This document shows positions 63,840-64,000 of a DNA stretch of 64,000 nt, piece by piece (the first letter of the stretch is position 1; each line of letters opens with the position of its first letter). The stretch comes from Modestobacter italicus (lineage in GTDB: Bacteria; Actinomycetota; Actinomycetes; Mycobacteriales; Geodermatophilaceae). Where the stretch lies: positions 5,511,518 through 5,575,517 of the forward strand of contig NC_017955.1 of NCBI RefSeq assembly GCF_000306785.1, written 5' to 3'. A model generated the notes under the pieces. It was not told where the DNA came from. It searched no databases and saw nothing but the letters and a program-made list of their open reading frames with translations. Made by a program: the position numbers and the translations under genes.

Positions 63840-64000
63840 CCCGGTCGCTCCGCGTTGGACGAATGGTGGCCGGTTCGTACGCCGACCCCGTCGTCCCGCC
63901 GGTCCCGCACCTCTTCCCCCGACGTCCGAACAGGCTGCCGACCAGCGACGACGCCGGAACCCAGCACCTGGAGGCCCGGTCCGGGGACCAGGTATCGCCG

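Larger units (their letters stand above)
63493..64000. other. rpmH-dnaA intergenic region (incomplete)
   Basis: 508 bp to the window edge without a credible gene. It holds a minus-strand -10 for rpmH (63682-63687) and a plus-strand promoter pointing to the expected dnaA. One DnaA-box-like TGTGGATGG (63819-63827, 7 of 9 matches) is present, but no cluster of DnaA boxes or AT-rich unwinding region, so oriC itself is probably further right. Confidence 0.75.

Overview
The window is very GC-rich (about 74% by eye), uses GTG starts heavily and has almost no intergenic space. Its right two thirds carries the origin-proximal gene set of a high-GC actinobacterium: rpmH-rnpA-yidD-yidC-jag-rsmG-parA-parB, cwlM, trxA-trxB, murJ, pcnA, ino1, ponA, rpsF-ssb-rpsR-rplI and dnaB. 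From memory this order resembles Streptomyces more than Mycobacterium, where the ino1-dnaB block lies on the other side of dnaA. Protein style suggests a Geodermatophilaceae-like organism (Blastococcus, Geodermatophilus or Modestobacter), but this is inference. dnaA itself should lie just beyond the right edge; its probable promoter is visible at about 63810-63839.

Layout. 0.2-5 kb: glycerol uptake and phosphorylation (glpF-glpK), phosphoglucomutase and a DUF4253 protein. 5-31 kb is more accessory: a SWIM-SNF2 ATPase, signalling and regulatory genes (GAF-PP2C phosphatase, AraC regulator), an alpha/beta hydrolase, a second unusual SF2 ATPase, a GNAT, a DUF222-HNH nuclease, a flotillin/NfeD pair, a TPP-riboswitch-controlled thiM-thiE-thiD operon, a TPR protein with DNA polymerase IV, a secreted esterase, a cupin, a secreted HNH nuclease and a Pro/Glu-repeat protein. 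28-33 kb: dnaB, split by a large intein, then the rpsF-ssb-rpsR-rplI operon. 33-44 kb: endonuclease IV, GT87 membrane glycosyltransferase, ponA, DUF5318, padR-ino1, a lipoprotein, yqgE and an MFS transporter. 44-63.5 kb: an AbiEi/DUF559-like gene, pcnA, a Nudix hydrolase, DUF6049, murJ, a MurJ-linked pseudokinase, trxB-trxA, cwlM, an aminotransferase, a Ddl-like ligase, then parB-parA and the rpmH-side cluster.

How the genes work together. The right half couples chromosome replication and segregation (dnaB, ssb, parAB and parS), cell-wall synthesis and its control (ponA, murJ, pseudokinase, cwlM, Ddl-like ligase), membrane-protein insertion (yidC, yidD) and redox (trxAB).

Most notable signals. 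(1) The DnaB intein has the hallmarks of a class 3 intein (Ala1, block-F Cys, W-C-T triplet) and an extra Cys-rich insert in its endonuclease region. (2) A LexA-type box and a DnaA box lie upstream of dnaB. (3) There are four perfect 14-bp parS palindromes, two of them inside genes 15-46 kb from parAB. (4) A 16-bp palindrome occurs three times, in different reading frames or between genes, as if it were a small mobile palindrome. (5) Twelve genes begin with GTG or ATG 6-8 nt after a TANNNT hexamer, a signature of leaderless transcription. I saw no rRNA, tRNA, CRISPR array, insertion sequence or prophage.
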